A program made the position numbers and the translations under genes. The notes below the pieces were generated by a model. That model ran no database searches and was not told where the DNA came from. It saw only the letters and a list, made by a program, of their open reading frames with translations. A stretch of DNA of 64,000 bases, taken from NCBI GenBank assembly GCA_016212665.1, contig JACREZ010000045.1:62001-126000 (forward strand). The letters run 5' to 3'. Below are positions 52,185-61,089 of this stretch, piece by piece (position 1 is the stretch's first letter; each line of letters starts with the position of its first letter). This DNA comes from Ignavibacteriota bacterium (GTDB lineage: Bacteria > Bacteroidota > Ignavibacteria > UBA10030 > SZUA-254).

Positions 52185-52871
52185 TTATTTGCTGTTCCCT
52201 TCATTTGATATTACGAGAACAAATTCACCTTTCAATGTATGTGTTTCAAAATACCTGATTACTTCATCAATATTCCCGCGAACTGTTTCCTCAAATTTTT
52301 TCGTTAACTCGCGACTGACACAGACACGTCGGTTGCCTAACACTGCTTTAATATCACGTAAGGTTCTCAACAACCGATACGGAGATTCATACAAAACAAT
52401 CGTTTCGTTTTCCTGTTTGAGTTGTTCAAGTAACGTCTTTCTTCCTTTCTTCACCGGAAGAAATCCTTCATAAATAAAATGTTGAATCGGAAAGCCGCTT
52501 GTGATGAGCGCAGGAAGAACTGCCGATGCGCCCGGTATTGCTTCAATGTGAATTTCCGCTTCAATTGCTGATTTAATAAGACGATATGCCGGGTCGGAAA
52601 TTCCCGGAGTTCCTGCATCTGAAACCACCGCGATGGTTCTTCCTTCTTTCAATTTGGCGACGAGTTCAGGAACGCGTCTCTCTTCGTTGTAACTGTAATA
52701 ACTGATGAGCGGTTTGTGAATGTCGTAATGGTCGAGGAGGATTTTGGTTTTGCGTGTGTCTTCTGCAGCGATGAAGTCAACAGAGGAAAGAATTTTTATT
52801 GCACGAAGAGAAATGTCTTCAAGGTTTCCGATTGGTGTGCTGACGATGTAGAGAATTCCGCTCACCTTCAC
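52185..52871 (-). CDS. rsmI: 16S rRNA (cytidine-1402-2'-O)-methyltransferase RsmI
   Basis: The 228 residues form the tetrapyrrole-methylase fold: LYIVSTPIGNLEDISLRAIK, FIAAEDTRKTKILLDHYDI, VVSDAGTPGISDPAYRL, IPGASAVLPALITSGFP, and FYEGFLP-like YEGFLPVKKGRK. It is shorter than E. coli RsmI (286) because the C-terminal extension is missing, as usual in Bacteroidota. It lies downstream of nadE, with a repeat element between. Confidence 0.96.
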   Translation of the reverse strand: MKVSGILYIVSTPIGNLEDISLRAIKILSSVDFIAAEDTRKTKILLDHYDIHKPLISYYSYNEERRVPELVAKLKEGRTIAVVSDAGTPGISDPAYRLIKSAIEAEIHIEAIPGASAVLPALITSGFPIQHFIYEGFLPVKKGRKTLLEQLKQENETIVLYESPYRLLRTLRDIKAVLGNRRVCVSRELTKKFEETVRGNIDEVIRYFETHTLKGEFVLVISNEGNSK

Positions 52872-52882
52872 CCTCTCAACAC

Positions 52883-53012
52883 TCTATCATTCTGAATCCC
52901 CAATTCCTGCCCGTCCGGCAGGCGGGTATCGGGGTGAAGAATCTCATTGGTTGAATAAAGGACACAACCACAAAAAAGGGGATTCCTCACTTCGTTCGGA
53001 TTGACATTGAAG
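52883..53012. repeat. Dispersed palindromic element between nadE and rsmI
   Basis: It contains CTGCCCGTCCGGCAGGCGGG (hairpin) and the paired words ATTCTGAATCCCC and GGGGATTCCTC. The wording GAACGAAGTGAGGAATCCCC (minus strand) is of the GTCATTCC element type. No gene is present. Confidence 0.7.
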
Positions 53013-53855
53013 TTAGATTCCCCAATCCCTCGCATATCGGAAATCAACATTGATAGTACGATTGGAAATCTTTGCTACAACGGGCGGTCGTCGTTTGAAT
53101 TCATTCCGTTGAATTAATCGTTTTACTTTTTCGATGAAATATTTCTCGAAACCAAGTTCGAGCAATTCCTCATCACTACGTCGCTCATCAACCAAATGAT
53201 AGAGCAATTCATCAACTTGCTTGTACGAGAAACCTAACTCACCTTCGTCGGTTTGTCCTTCCCACAAATCCGCCGATGGTTTTTTGTCAATGATTTGTTG
53301 AGGAACTCCGATTGCTTTTGCAAGTTGCCAGATTTGAGTTTTGTACAAATCACCAATCGGATTAATTGCACACGCAGTATCGCCGAACAATGTTCCGTAC
53401 CCGAGAAGAGTTTCTGTTTTATTGCTTGTCCCGATGACAAGCGCGTTCTCCCGTGCAGAAATATCGTACAACACAATCATCCTCTGGCGCGCCATGAGAT
53501 TTCCTTTTCGTACGTTGTCGCTTTCAGGATACTTCTGCAGATACGCTTCAACCATCGGAGTGATCTCAACAATTTCAGAAGGAATGGCAAGTTGATGAAC
53601 CAATGTTTGTGCATCATCAACACTTGCCTTACTGCTGGTTCGATAAGGCATCAGAACAGCCCGGACATTTTCCTTGCCAAGCGCTTCTGTTGCAAGTGTC
53701 ATCACGACTGCGGAATCAACTCCGCCCGATAGACCGACTACTCCTTTCGTAAATCCTGCGTTGTGTATTTCATCTTTTATAAAATCAACTAACAACTTCC
53801 GCACAAGCGAAGTGTCGAGTTCGAGACCGAGATTATGTTTGTTCACTGTTTCCAT
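53013..53855 (-). CDS. nadE: NH3-dependent NAD+ synthetase
   Basis: The 280 residues include the P-loop GLSGGVDSAVV (41-51), AVLMPYRTSSKASVDDAQTL, NKTETLLGYGTLFGDTACAI (Mg and NaAD site), PSADLWEGQTDEGELGFSY and the C-terminal INVDFRYARDWGI. There is no glutaminase domain, so free ammonia is the nitrogen donor. It finishes NAD+ synthesis. Confidence 0.97.
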   Translation of the reverse strand: METVNKHNLGLELDTSLVRKLLVDFIKDEIHNAGFTKGVVGLSGGVDSAVVMTLATEALGKENVRAVLMPYRTSSKASVDDAQTLVHQLAIPSEIVEITPMVEAYLQKYPESDNVRKGNLMARQRMIVLYDISARENALVIGTSNKTETLLGYGTLFGDTACAINPIGDLYKTQIWQLAKAIGVPQQIIDKKPSADLWEGQTDEGELGFSYKQVDELLYHLVDERRSDEELLELGFEKYFIEKVKRLIQRNEFKRRPPVVAKISNRTINVDFRYARDWGI

Positions 53856-53965
53856 TTCAAATAATGATAAGGAAAAGTGAGTAGGAAAACAATCATTGAT
53901 TTTTGAAGAGCAGGGATATTGCCTATTAATCGAATATCAATTATCTTACACACAATCAATGAACA

Positions 53966-54211
53966 ATGAGAAATACAATGATAGCAGAAATCAAACTTAC
54001 AACAATCGGGACAACGCAAACAGTAACATTACCCGAAGAATTTCATATCAACGATGATGAAGTCTATCTCAGCAAAATAGACGACGTGATTATGCTTGTT
54101 CCTCGAAACAAAAAAACGGCTACACTCTTGAACAGCCTCAATAATTTCACAGATGACTTTATGAATACACGTGAACAGCCGCCACTCCAAACGAGGGAAC
54201 CGCTTGAATGA
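53966..54211 (+). CDS. VapB-like antitoxin (AbrB/SpoVT fold)
   Basis: The 81 residues (ATG 53966, or 53978) read IAEIKLTTIGTTQTVTLPEE and EFHINDDEVYLSKIDDVIML, the swapped-hairpin fold, then a toxin-binding tail ending QTREPLE. It overlaps the vapC gene by 4 bp (ATGA). Confidence 0.9.
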   Translation: MRNTMIAEIKLTTIGTTQTVTLPEEFHINDDEVYLSKIDDVIMLVPRNKKTATLLNSLNNFTDDFMNTREQPPLQTREPLE

Positions 54212-54615
54212 AATACATACTCGATACCAACACATGCATCTATATCATCAAGAAGAAACCGAAAGAGGTACTTGAGAGATTATCCCGAGTTAATGTTCAC
54301 GATATTGGAATTTCCTCTATCACGCTGAGCGAATTGGAATATGGTGTCGAGAAAAGTTCAAACCCCCAGCGAAATCGGATTACACTTTTTGAATTCATAT
54401 CAGGGTTCGAAATTTTCCGTTATGATGAATCTGCGGCACGAGAATACGGCATAGTACGAGCAGCATTAGAAAAAAGAGGCACGCCCATAGGCTCTATGGA
54501 TATGCTCATTGCGGCTCATGCAAAAGCGTTGCAAGTTATTCTTGTAACAAACAACGTTCGAGAATTTAGTAGAGTACATGGGTTGATGATTGAGAACTGG
54601 GTTGATAATGCCTAG
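54208..54615 (+). CDS. VapC-like PIN-domain ribonuclease toxin
   Basis: The 135 residues have PIN acids D6 (MKYILDTNTCIY), E42 (TLSELEYGVEKS) and D98 (GSMDMLIAAHA). The fourth position is TNNVREF, where Asn replaces the usual Asp, as in many VapC of this branch. It should cleave tRNA or rRNA when free. It is coupled to its antitoxin by ATGA. Confidence 0.95.
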   Translation: MKYILDTNTCIYIIKKKPKEVLERLSRVNVHDIGISSITLSELEYGVEKSSNPQRNRITLFEFISGFEIFRYDESAAREYGIVRAALEKRGTPIGSMDMLIAAHAKALQVILVTNNVREFSRVHGLMIENWVDNA

Positions 54616-54720
54616 TGTCAAATGCTGTTGAAACATTTCTTGTTTTTTGTTTGATTGTTAGGAATGATTTTGTACAGTACGGCATCTCTATTCAAATAAA
54701 AAATGATTAACTAAATAGCC

Positions 54721-54939
54721 ATGCGACATTATCGTATTGTTATAGAAAAGGCTGAGAACAATTTTTCTGCTTACTCCCCTGACTTGCCGGGATGTGTAGC
54801 AACAGGTACAACAAGAGAAGAAACGGAAAAGAATATGCATGAAGCAATACAACTGCACATAGAAGGAATGATGGAAGATAATTTGCAATTCCTGAATCTC
54901 AATCATTTGCGGAGTTTGTTGCAGTTTAATCCACAATAA
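54721..54939 (+). CDS. HicB-like protein without HicA partner
   Basis: The 72 residues have the HicB fold YRIVIEKAENNFSAYSPDLP, GCVATGTTREETEKNMHEAI and QLHIEGMMEDN. HicB normally pairs with a HicA RNase, and neither side shows a HicA-like frame. The tail lacks an added HTH or RHH domain. It may be a stand-alone regulator or survivor of a lost pair. Confidence 0.88.
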   Translation: MRHYRIVIEKAENNFSAYSPDLPGCVATGTTREETEKNMHEAIQLHIEGMMEDNLQFLNLNHLRSLLQFNPQ

Positions 54940-55105
54940 TTTTCAAATACTTCTTTTTTTCTTTGATAGTTATGGAATGAGTTTGTACACTGCGGAAACA
55001 AACCAATGTTTACATAAAATAAACAATTGTAATTGAGTATGACCATTAATCATGCATAATTGATAACCGGATAATATTCATAAATCCACTCGAAAGGAAA
55101 CAAGA

Positions 55106-55261
55106 ATGAAACTGCACATGCTTGGCTTCATGCGGCTGTTGGGCTTACTGGGAACTCTCGGCTCCACACTCGACTCGCCGGCGCTCTACGGACTGTACGC
55201 TTTATTCGCTCTCTTCGGATTGTTTGGTTACAAGGAAAAAAACGGCAGCGATTTACAATAA
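55106..55261 (+). CDS. Small membrane protein (51 aa) of unknown function
   Basis: The ATG at 55106 follows GAAAGGA at a good distance. The protein MKLHMLGFMRLLGLLGTLGS ends with FGYKEKNGSDLQ. Two Gly/Leu/Phe-rich helices (about 6-20 and 27-41) are joined by DSPALYGLY, then a polar tail. The pattern of small residues in both helices suggests a helical hairpin. I do not recognise the family. It lies just before the 21-bp repeat at 55390. Confidence 0.7.
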   Translation: MKLHMLGFMRLLGLLGTLGSTLDSPALYGLYALFALFGLFGYKEKNGSDLQ

Positions 55262-55351
55262 TAAAACAGATCCGGCAAGAAGAATATGTAATACAATACA
55301 ATGCCTCCACATTCTGTAATACAATCAAAAAGTGTTGAAAACAAGCAAATT

Positions 55352-55580
55352 TCCACCTCTGAGGTAGACTCGCTCTCCCAAAAGGTGTGTTATCTTACCT
55401 TTGAGGTCGGGTATCCTTCCTTTGAGGTCGGGTATCCTTCCTTTGAGGTCGGGTATCCTTCCTTTGAGGTCGGGTATCCTTCCTTTGAGGTCGGGTATCC
55501 TTCCTTTGAGGCCGGTTATCTTTCCTTTGAAGTGAATTTAAACTCCCTCGAAGTGCGTTGTCCAACTTTTTTTGGAAAAA
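55352..55580. repeat. 21-bp tandem repeat TTTGAGGTCGGGTATCCTTCC with degenerate flanks
   Basis: About five to six nearly identical units (about 55400-55520) stand between diverged units. On the plus strand the frame 55301-55624 reads heptads FEVGYPS, on the minus strand KDTRPQR. It shares TTGARGTCG with the 21-bp repeat at 10570, but in another reading frame. Whether any strand is translated is not clear. Confidence 0.9.
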
Positions 55581-55727
55581 AAATGTCGAAAGCATCCCCT
55601 CGGGATAAACGCTGTCCAAGTTAAGTTTGCGACAAGACTGTGTATATCAACCGGAATTGGGTGGATGGACGTATGTTGGACTGTGTACTTACAATAGTTA
55701 TGTGCTATGCAACGCTGAGAAGTCTAA

Positions 55728-56915
55728 ATGAAGAAGAAAACGAAAGAACTTGAACGCCTCTATTTTACCACCCTCTTGGATGTTGCCAAGCCTCGATCAC
55801 CAGAGAGACCAGAGGATAGAGCTTCACGGCTTTCCCGACTCCAAACAGTAACGGGACAATTGGCTGAAGCACTGTTGTTTTCAGACCAACTTGTTTTAAA
55901 CGTCAATGGCATCAATCTTGAGTTGCCATTGTTAATCGAGTTGTTTGGATTCAAAACTATTTGTACGCTCCTTGAAAATGATGTGATACACTTCGCCTTC
56001 TGTCCGGGTGTTGTGAGTTATCTGACTGCCGACAAAGTTCGCTCACTCGGATTCTCATCACCCCCCGGTATGCATCGGCTTCTGGGTGTTGGTGTAGCTT
56101 GGTCAGATCCATTTGAAAGCGCAGAACTTGCTCTTAGAGAGCAGACAAATCTTAAACGAGATGACCGACGCTTGTTGTCCCGTCTCGTCTCCAGAAACAG
56201 TAAGGTCTTACCCGGTGACAAGATTTTTCATGAGGGTGTCCGGCTTGCAAATGCCGACATAAGATCGGAATTGGGTAAGCAACTTGGCTTTGCACAGGAT
56301 GATATTCCGGAGCGTGGTGATTTCATAGGTAACAAAGAAATCAACTTTCGAGACCTCACTCACTTCAATATGCTCTATCTCTCTATGGTAATGAGCAAAT
56401 GTACCGACACGGTTTCTAAAGAACTTGCATATCGTGTCCTCCAAAACAGAGTTGTTGTCGAGCCACGTTTCAAGCATCAAGTCAAAATTATTGACAACAT
56501 CCTTCAATTCGAGGATGTGCCGGACGTTCAGGAACTCGTTTCTTCGGGACGCTTAGGCCTTAAAAGTGTGCTTGAAATTCGAGACTCAAAGCACCTCCAG
56601 GAATTCCGACAGTGGCTCAAAACGCTTCCATCTAAAGAAGGTGAAATTGAAGTCCTAAGGGCTTATTGTCGTGCTGTTGAAGACAAACTGTCGAACAAAA
56701 CTCTTTACAAGCTTTTGAAACTTGGTGTCTTCACCGCAACCGGCACAGCGATCGGATCAATGATTGGACCTGCCGGAACTGTTCTCGGAGGCATAACTGG
56801 GATAGCAACTGACTTTGCACTGGGTTTTACGGACACATTCTTTGTTGACCAACTCGTCGATGGTTGGAACCCAAAGATCTTCATTGAAAAGGAAATCAAA
56901 TCAAGGCTACAGTGA
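55728..56915 (+). CDS. Orphan protein with a C-terminal glycine-rich hydrophobic hairpin
   Basis: The 395 residues are from ATG 55728 and I recognise no family. The N-terminal 300 residues are soluble, helical and mixed charge. Near the C-terminus (about 335-375) lies a glycine-zipper-like stretch (TATGTAIGSMIGPAGTVLGG, then ITGIATDFALGF), which could insert into a membrane as in some toxins and effectors. It ends with a basic helix (FIEKEIKSRLQ). It is isolated in an accessory stretch with toxin-antitoxin genes, a small membrane protein and a 21-bp repeat. A defence or toxin role is possible but unproven. Confidence 0.75.
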   Translation: MKKKTKELERLYFTTLLDVAKPRSPERPEDRASRLSRLQTVTGQLAEALLFSDQLVLNVNGINLELPLLIELFGFKTICTLLENDVIHFAFCPGVVSYLTADKVRSLGFSSPPGMHRLLGVGVAWSDPFESAELALREQTNLKRDDRRLLSRLVSRNSKVLPGDKIFHEGVRLANADIRSELGKQLGFAQDDIPERGDFIGNKEINFRDLTHFNMLYLSMVMSKCTDTVSKELAYRVLQNRVVVEPRFKHQVKIIDNILQFEDVPDVQELVSSGRLGLKSVLEIRDSKHLQEFRQWLKTLPSKEGEIEVLRAYCRAVEDKLSNKTLYKLLKLGVFTATGTAIGSMIGPAGTVLGGITGIATDFALGFTDTFFVDQLVDGWNPKIFIEKEIKSRLQ

Positions 56916-57013
56916 ACTTGTTATCTCGCTCCCACGCTCTCAGACACCCATGAAAAGTTTTGTAGTCAATCATCTCCAATATTCATCTTGGACTTTGTTT
57001 AGGATTATCCCCC

Positions 57014-59953
57014 TTGGTTATTAAAAAATTGTTCCTCCTTTCCATAGCGATGTTCCTCTCAACATCGCTTCAAGCCCAAGTCCTCCCCTTCCAATCCTTC
57101 ACCATTCAAGACGGACTTCCTTCAAACCAGGTTGGCGTGTTGTTTCAGGATTCACGTGGCTATCTTTGGATCGGCACAAGCGAAGGCATAAGTCTGTTTG
57201 ATGGAACAACGTTCACGAATTATTCTGTGAATGAAGGATTAGCATTTAACACGATGAACAAAATTATTGAAAGCAAGTCATCGCCGGGGACAATACTTGT
57301 TGCCACTAACGGAGGAGGTATCAGTAAATGGAAAAATGGAAAATTTCAAACAATCAAACTTGGAGAAAGCCAACGGGCAAATAGTGTCAACTCCGTGTAT
57401 GAAGATAGCAAAGGAAAAATCTGGTGTTCGTCCGATTCTGCATTACTCTGCTATGACAACGTCGAATTCGCTTCCATCACTTCCGGTATTCCGGAACATA
57501 GTTTTGGAAATATCATCGAATTGGAGAACGGGCAACTTTGGGTTTCGGGCGAAGATACGATGTTCCTCATTTCTCCTGCATGTGAAATTCTACAAAAAGT
57601 TGTTTTATCCCTTCCGGACGAATCGTTCATCAGATGCGTTGCAACCGATGACAACAATCTTTGGGTAGCCGCAACCGATGGAAGTTTTTTTGAAATCAAA
57701 AATAATCAAATCACGTGTCGAAGGAATTTCGGCTTAGGTCCCATTCAATTTATTCTTGTTGATGAAGAACAATATCTCTGGCTCGGAGCAGCTCAATGTC
57801 TTTTAAAAATTCGGAGAGATGAACTGCAAACAGGAGTCCCGATACTTTACACAAAAGAACAGGGTTTACCTGAAAATTTTATGACTGCGGCTCTCAGAGA
57901 CAATGAAAACGAACTGTGGTTCGGAACGTACAGTAAAGGGATTACACGAATCGTTGACCGCTCGATATCGTTCTTTCCGTTGCACGGCATCGAACTAATT
58001 TCTAACAACCAGACTGCAGCAGTTGATTCGTTTAATCATTTGTGGGTCGTTGCTAAGAAAGGAATCTGGGAGTTCCGATTTAACAATCAGCAAATTTGGC
58101 AAAGCACGTTTCATCCATTTTCAAATACAAGCGATTCCCGTTATCTCACTTCAGTTCTTATTGATAAACACAACCAACTCTGGGTTACATTTTCTAACGG
58201 AGATATTGAATGGTATTCAATCAATTATTCAAATCAAACCAAAGTATCTTTACGCTTAATGAATTCACTTTCTGCCGGAGGGATTTTTCCAAGCGCAATT
58301 CCGCTTGCAACACTCATTGACAAGCAAGGATTGCTTTGGTGCAGTTATCATCATCTCGGCGTAGCAGTCATCGAACCGGGAACAAATCAACTGAAAAAAA
58401 TATTTACTCCGCAGGACGGACTTCCGAATAATTCCATCCGTGCATTATTGGAAGACAGCAAGGGAAATGTTTGGCTGGGAGATTACAGTTCGGGGCTTGG
58501 AGTTATTCCTTCCTCACTGTTTGAACATGACTCAATAAAAACATTTACCACCAATAACGGTCTTCCTGATAATTTTATCAGGACAATTTATGATGATGAC
58601 TTCGGCAATATTTGGATTGGAACACGTTTTGGAGGAATAGGAATTCTGAAATACAATCAATCCAACAAAACAATTTCTGTCAAAAAAATAATTACATCGA
58701 AAGACCGATTGCTGAGCAATGCAGTTTGGGGATTTGCCCAAAACGAACCGAATCGAATTTGGTTCGGAACACATTCAGGAATGCAATTCATGTCGTTAGA
58801 TAATTCTCCTTCCATCGGTTCGTACGGCGATTTGGTGGGAAGTCAGATTTACGGATGTGGTTTTACGCGCAACTCGTATCTTTGGGCTGTTAAACAAGAA
58901 GGAATATTTTTCTATGACGGAACAAAAGAAATCCTTGACACAACCCGTTACCCCGTTCAACTGAAACAACTTATCATCAACGGAACAAAACAACTCCCAC
59001 AAAGCAACTTAGAGTTATCGTACAATCAAAACAATATTTCATTTGAATATGTTAGTGTAAGTTTAAAGCACGGACAAACGATGCGTTACAGTTACCGATT
59101 GCTTGGCGTTGAAGATTCATGGCATCAACCGACTTCCCAACGGGAAGTAACATACGCAAACCTGAAACCGGGCTTTTATCAATTTCAAACAAAAGCCATG
59201 ACAAGCAGTGGAGTTGAAAGCGAAGTGACCATCCTTTGTACACTTAGCATCATCCCTCCATTCTGGCAACGATGGTGGTTTATCGTTTTGATTTTTGTCG
59301 CGACAGTTTCACTTCTTTATTTGATGTATAAGTACCGCGTCTCTCGTTTGCTTGAGATCGAACGATTGCGTGTTCGCATCGCGAGCGATTTGCATGATGA
59401 TGTCGGTTCAACACTGACGAAAATTTCCGTGCATTCCGAACTCATTCAATCAATTGATGATAAGGAGGAAATGAATATTTCGCTGAGAAAAATCGGTGAG
59501 ATGAGCCGCGAACTCGTTACAACGATGAGCGACATCGTTTGGTCAATTGATGCGCGCAATGAAACAATCGGTAATCTTCTTGACCGGATGGAAGAGTTTG
59601 CACACTCTGTTCTATCTCCAAAAGAAATCTTTCTGGATTTTCAAACACATGGATTACCCATAACTAAAAAACTCTCTGTGGATGTACGACAGAACATTTA
59701 CTTCATCTTCAAAGAAGCAGTGAATAATATTGTGAAGTATTCTGAAGCAACATCTGTTTCAATCAAACTAATGAATAATGAAAGTGTATTTATCATGACG
59801 ATTGAAGATAACGGAAAAGGATTGGAAGGAAAACGAAGCGGAACCGGTCACGGGTTGAGAAATATGCGGATGAGAGCGGAACGAATTCAGGGAACGATTG
59901 AAATTCATTCGGGACATGGAACGAAGGTAACTCTGAAGACTTATAGTTTATGA
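57014..59953 (+). CDS. Sensor histidine kinase with periplasmic two-component propeller
   Basis: The protein has 979 residues from TTG 57014. The signal peptide ends LQAQ, followed by two seven-bladed-type propellers of Reg_prop repeats (about 25-640: QDGLPSNQVGVLFQDSRGYL, WIGT repeats), a Y_Y_Y domain (about 655-740), one membrane helix (WFIVLIFVATVSLLYLMY), HisKA_3 dimerisation with phospho-acceptor H794 in SDLHDDVGSTLTK, and a HATPase domain (DNGKGLEGKRSGTGHGLRNM). It senses an extracellular ligand and phosphorylates the response regulator encoded next. Confidence 0.95.
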   Translation: MVIKKLFLLSIAMFLSTSLQAQVLPFQSFTIQDGLPSNQVGVLFQDSRGYLWIGTSEGISLFDGTTFTNYSVNEGLAFNTMNKIIESKSSPGTILVATNGGGISKWKNGKFQTIKLGESQRANSVNSVYEDSKGKIWCSSDSALLCYDNVEFASITSGIPEHSFGNIIELENGQLWVSGEDTMFLISPACEILQKVVLSLPDESFIRCVATDDNNLWVAATDGSFFEIKNNQITCRRNFGLGPIQFILVDEEQYLWLGAAQCLLKIRRDELQTGVPILYTKEQGLPENFMTAALRDNENELWFGTYSKGITRIVDRSISFFPLHGIELISNNQTAAVDSFNHLWVVAKKGIWEFRFNNQQIWQSTFHPFSNTSDSRYLTSVLIDKHNQLWVTFSNGDIEWYSINYSNQTKVSLRLMNSLSAGGIFPSAIPLATLIDKQGLLWCSYHHLGVAVIEPGTNQLKKIFTPQDGLPNNSIRALLEDSKGNVWLGDYSSGLGVIPSSLFEHDSIKTFTTNNGLPDNFIRTIYDDDFGNIWIGTRFGGIGILKYNQSNKTISVKKIITSKDRLLSNAVWGFAQNEPNRIWFGTHSGMQFMSLDNSPSIGSYGDLVGSQIYGCGFTRNSYLWAVKQEGIFFYDGTKEILDTTRYPVQLKQLIINGTKQLPQSNLELSYNQNNISFEYVSVSLKHGQTMRYSYRLLGVEDSWHQPTSQREVTYANLKPGFYQFQTKAMTSSGVESEVTILCTLSIIPPFWQRWWFIVLIFVATVSLLYLMYKYRVSRLLEIERLRVRIASDLHDDVGSTLTKISVHSELIQSIDDKEEMNISLRKIGEMSRELVTTMSDIVWSIDARNETIGNLLDRMEEFAHSVLSPKEIFLDFQTHGLPITKKLSVDVRQNIYFIFKEAVNNIVKYSEATSVSIKLMNNESVFIMTIEDNGKGLEGKRSGTGHGLRNMRMRAERIQGTIEIHSGHGTKVTLKTYSL

Positions 59954-59978
59954 TTTTAATTCCGAACCATATGCATTT

Positions 59979-60086
59979 GTCATTGCGAGGACTCCGATTT
60001 ATCGGAGGACGAAGCAATCCCGCCCATTGTATCAACAACAAAACGCTGAGATTGCTTCACCCCGCTGAAGCGGGATTCGCAATGAC
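59979..60086. repeat. Palindromic dispersed element GTCATTGCGAGG ... CGCAATGAC
   Basis: The outer ends are exact inverses (GTCATTGCGA / TCGCAATGAC with one offset), and GAAGCAATC and GATTGCTTC form inner arms. This is a widely scattered bacterial repeat type (recalled). It separates the kinase and response regulator genes. Confidence 0.9.
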
Positions 60087-60143
60087 ATTTTGGTTTACTA
60101 CTACATGCAGCATGAACCCACATCTTTATGGGGTGTTTTCTTG

Positions 60144-60827
60144 ATGGAAAAATCTTTATCATACTACGTGATTTCAGTTGCCATTGTAGAAGACGAAGAA
60201 GAAATCCGGTTGGGAATCCAGCGATTTCTGAATCGTCAAAAAGATTTCCTGTGTGAAGTTGCAGTAGAATCGGTTGAAGATTTTTTGCCGCACCTGAATG
60301 ACGAATCTTTGCCGGATGTTATTCTGATGGACATTGGTTTGCCGGGAATGTCGGGAATTGATGGAATTAAGATGATAAAAGAAAAGCATCCGGAAATCAA
60401 CATCATCATGCTGACGGTCTATAACGACCCGCATCGTATATTCGATTCGCTGTGTGCGGGCGCTTCCGGCTATTTGTTAAAGAACACTCCGTTTGAACAA
60501 ATCAAAGAAGCAATCAAGGAAGTGTATGATGGCGGCGCGCCGATGTCTAAACAGATTGCGCGGAAGGTAATTGATTTCTTTACGCCGGGAAGAACGCCGA
60601 ACGAATTTCTCGCTCAACCATCTCCACAGAAAACAGAATCTCCTCTCACCGATAAAGAAAAGCAAGTCGTTGTCGGTTTAGTTGATGGTTTAAGTTACAA
60701 AATGATTGCCGACCGGATGAATATCTCCATCGAAACGATACGCTTTCATATCAAGAATGTGTATGAGAAACTTCATGTACACTCGAAGGGAGAGGTTATT
60801 GCAAAGTCCCTTCGTGGAGAAATTTGA
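60144..60827 (+). CDS. NarL/FixJ-family response regulator
   Basis: The protein has 227 residues from ATG 60144; an in-frame ATG at 60090 lies on the repeat side. Receiver domain: acidic pair in AIVEDEEEI, phospho-acceptor D63 in VILMDIGLPGMSG, and K in YLLKNTP. The C-terminal LuxR-type HTH reads LTDKEKQVVVGLVDGLSYKM and ISIETIRFHIKNVYEKL. It is the likely partner of the kinase at 57014, whose HisKA_3 type matches NarL-type regulators. Confidence 0.94.
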   Translation: MEKSLSYYVISVAIVEDEEEIRLGIQRFLNRQKDFLCEVAVESVEDFLPHLNDESLPDVILMDIGLPGMSGIDGIKMIKEKHPEINIIMLTVYNDPHRIFDSLCAGASGYLLKNTPFEQIKEAIKEVYDGGAPMSKQIARKVIDFFTPGRTPNEFLAQPSPQKTESPLTDKEKQVVVGLVDGLSYKMIADRMNISIETIRFHIKNVYEKLHVHSKGEVIAKSLRGEI

Positions 60828-61089
60828 TTTCTGATTTCCGTCAGCGGAGGTGCGAGGGCGCAGGGTGCAAGGGAGAATAAATATTAGCAATCCAATACTC
60901 CACCACTCCAACACTCCAATTTTCCCGTTCTCCCTCGCTCCAGCTCCTCCGCGCTCTACCGATTCCAAGTAACTGAAAAAATCTCAAAAAAGAGAAACCT
61001 ACATGTTTATGGGGTTGATTCGCGCTTGATTTTTTCTTTCCTTGTATTGAGTTTTACTCATTTTTCTATTTCATTTAAGGATTCGATAC
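60828..61089. other. Spacer with octanucleotide array, no gene seen
   Basis: ACTCCACC, ACTCCAAC and ACTCCAAT run in 8-bp steps at 60898-60921, the inverse of the TGGAGTNN array at 15005-15163. The rest is T-rich leader of the next gene. Confidence 0.65.

Noticed and set aside
55301-55624. Plus-strand frame with FEVGYPS heptads as a protein gene
   Set aside because: Same reason: a 21-bp repeat is open on both strands. Kept as a repeat, translation undecided.
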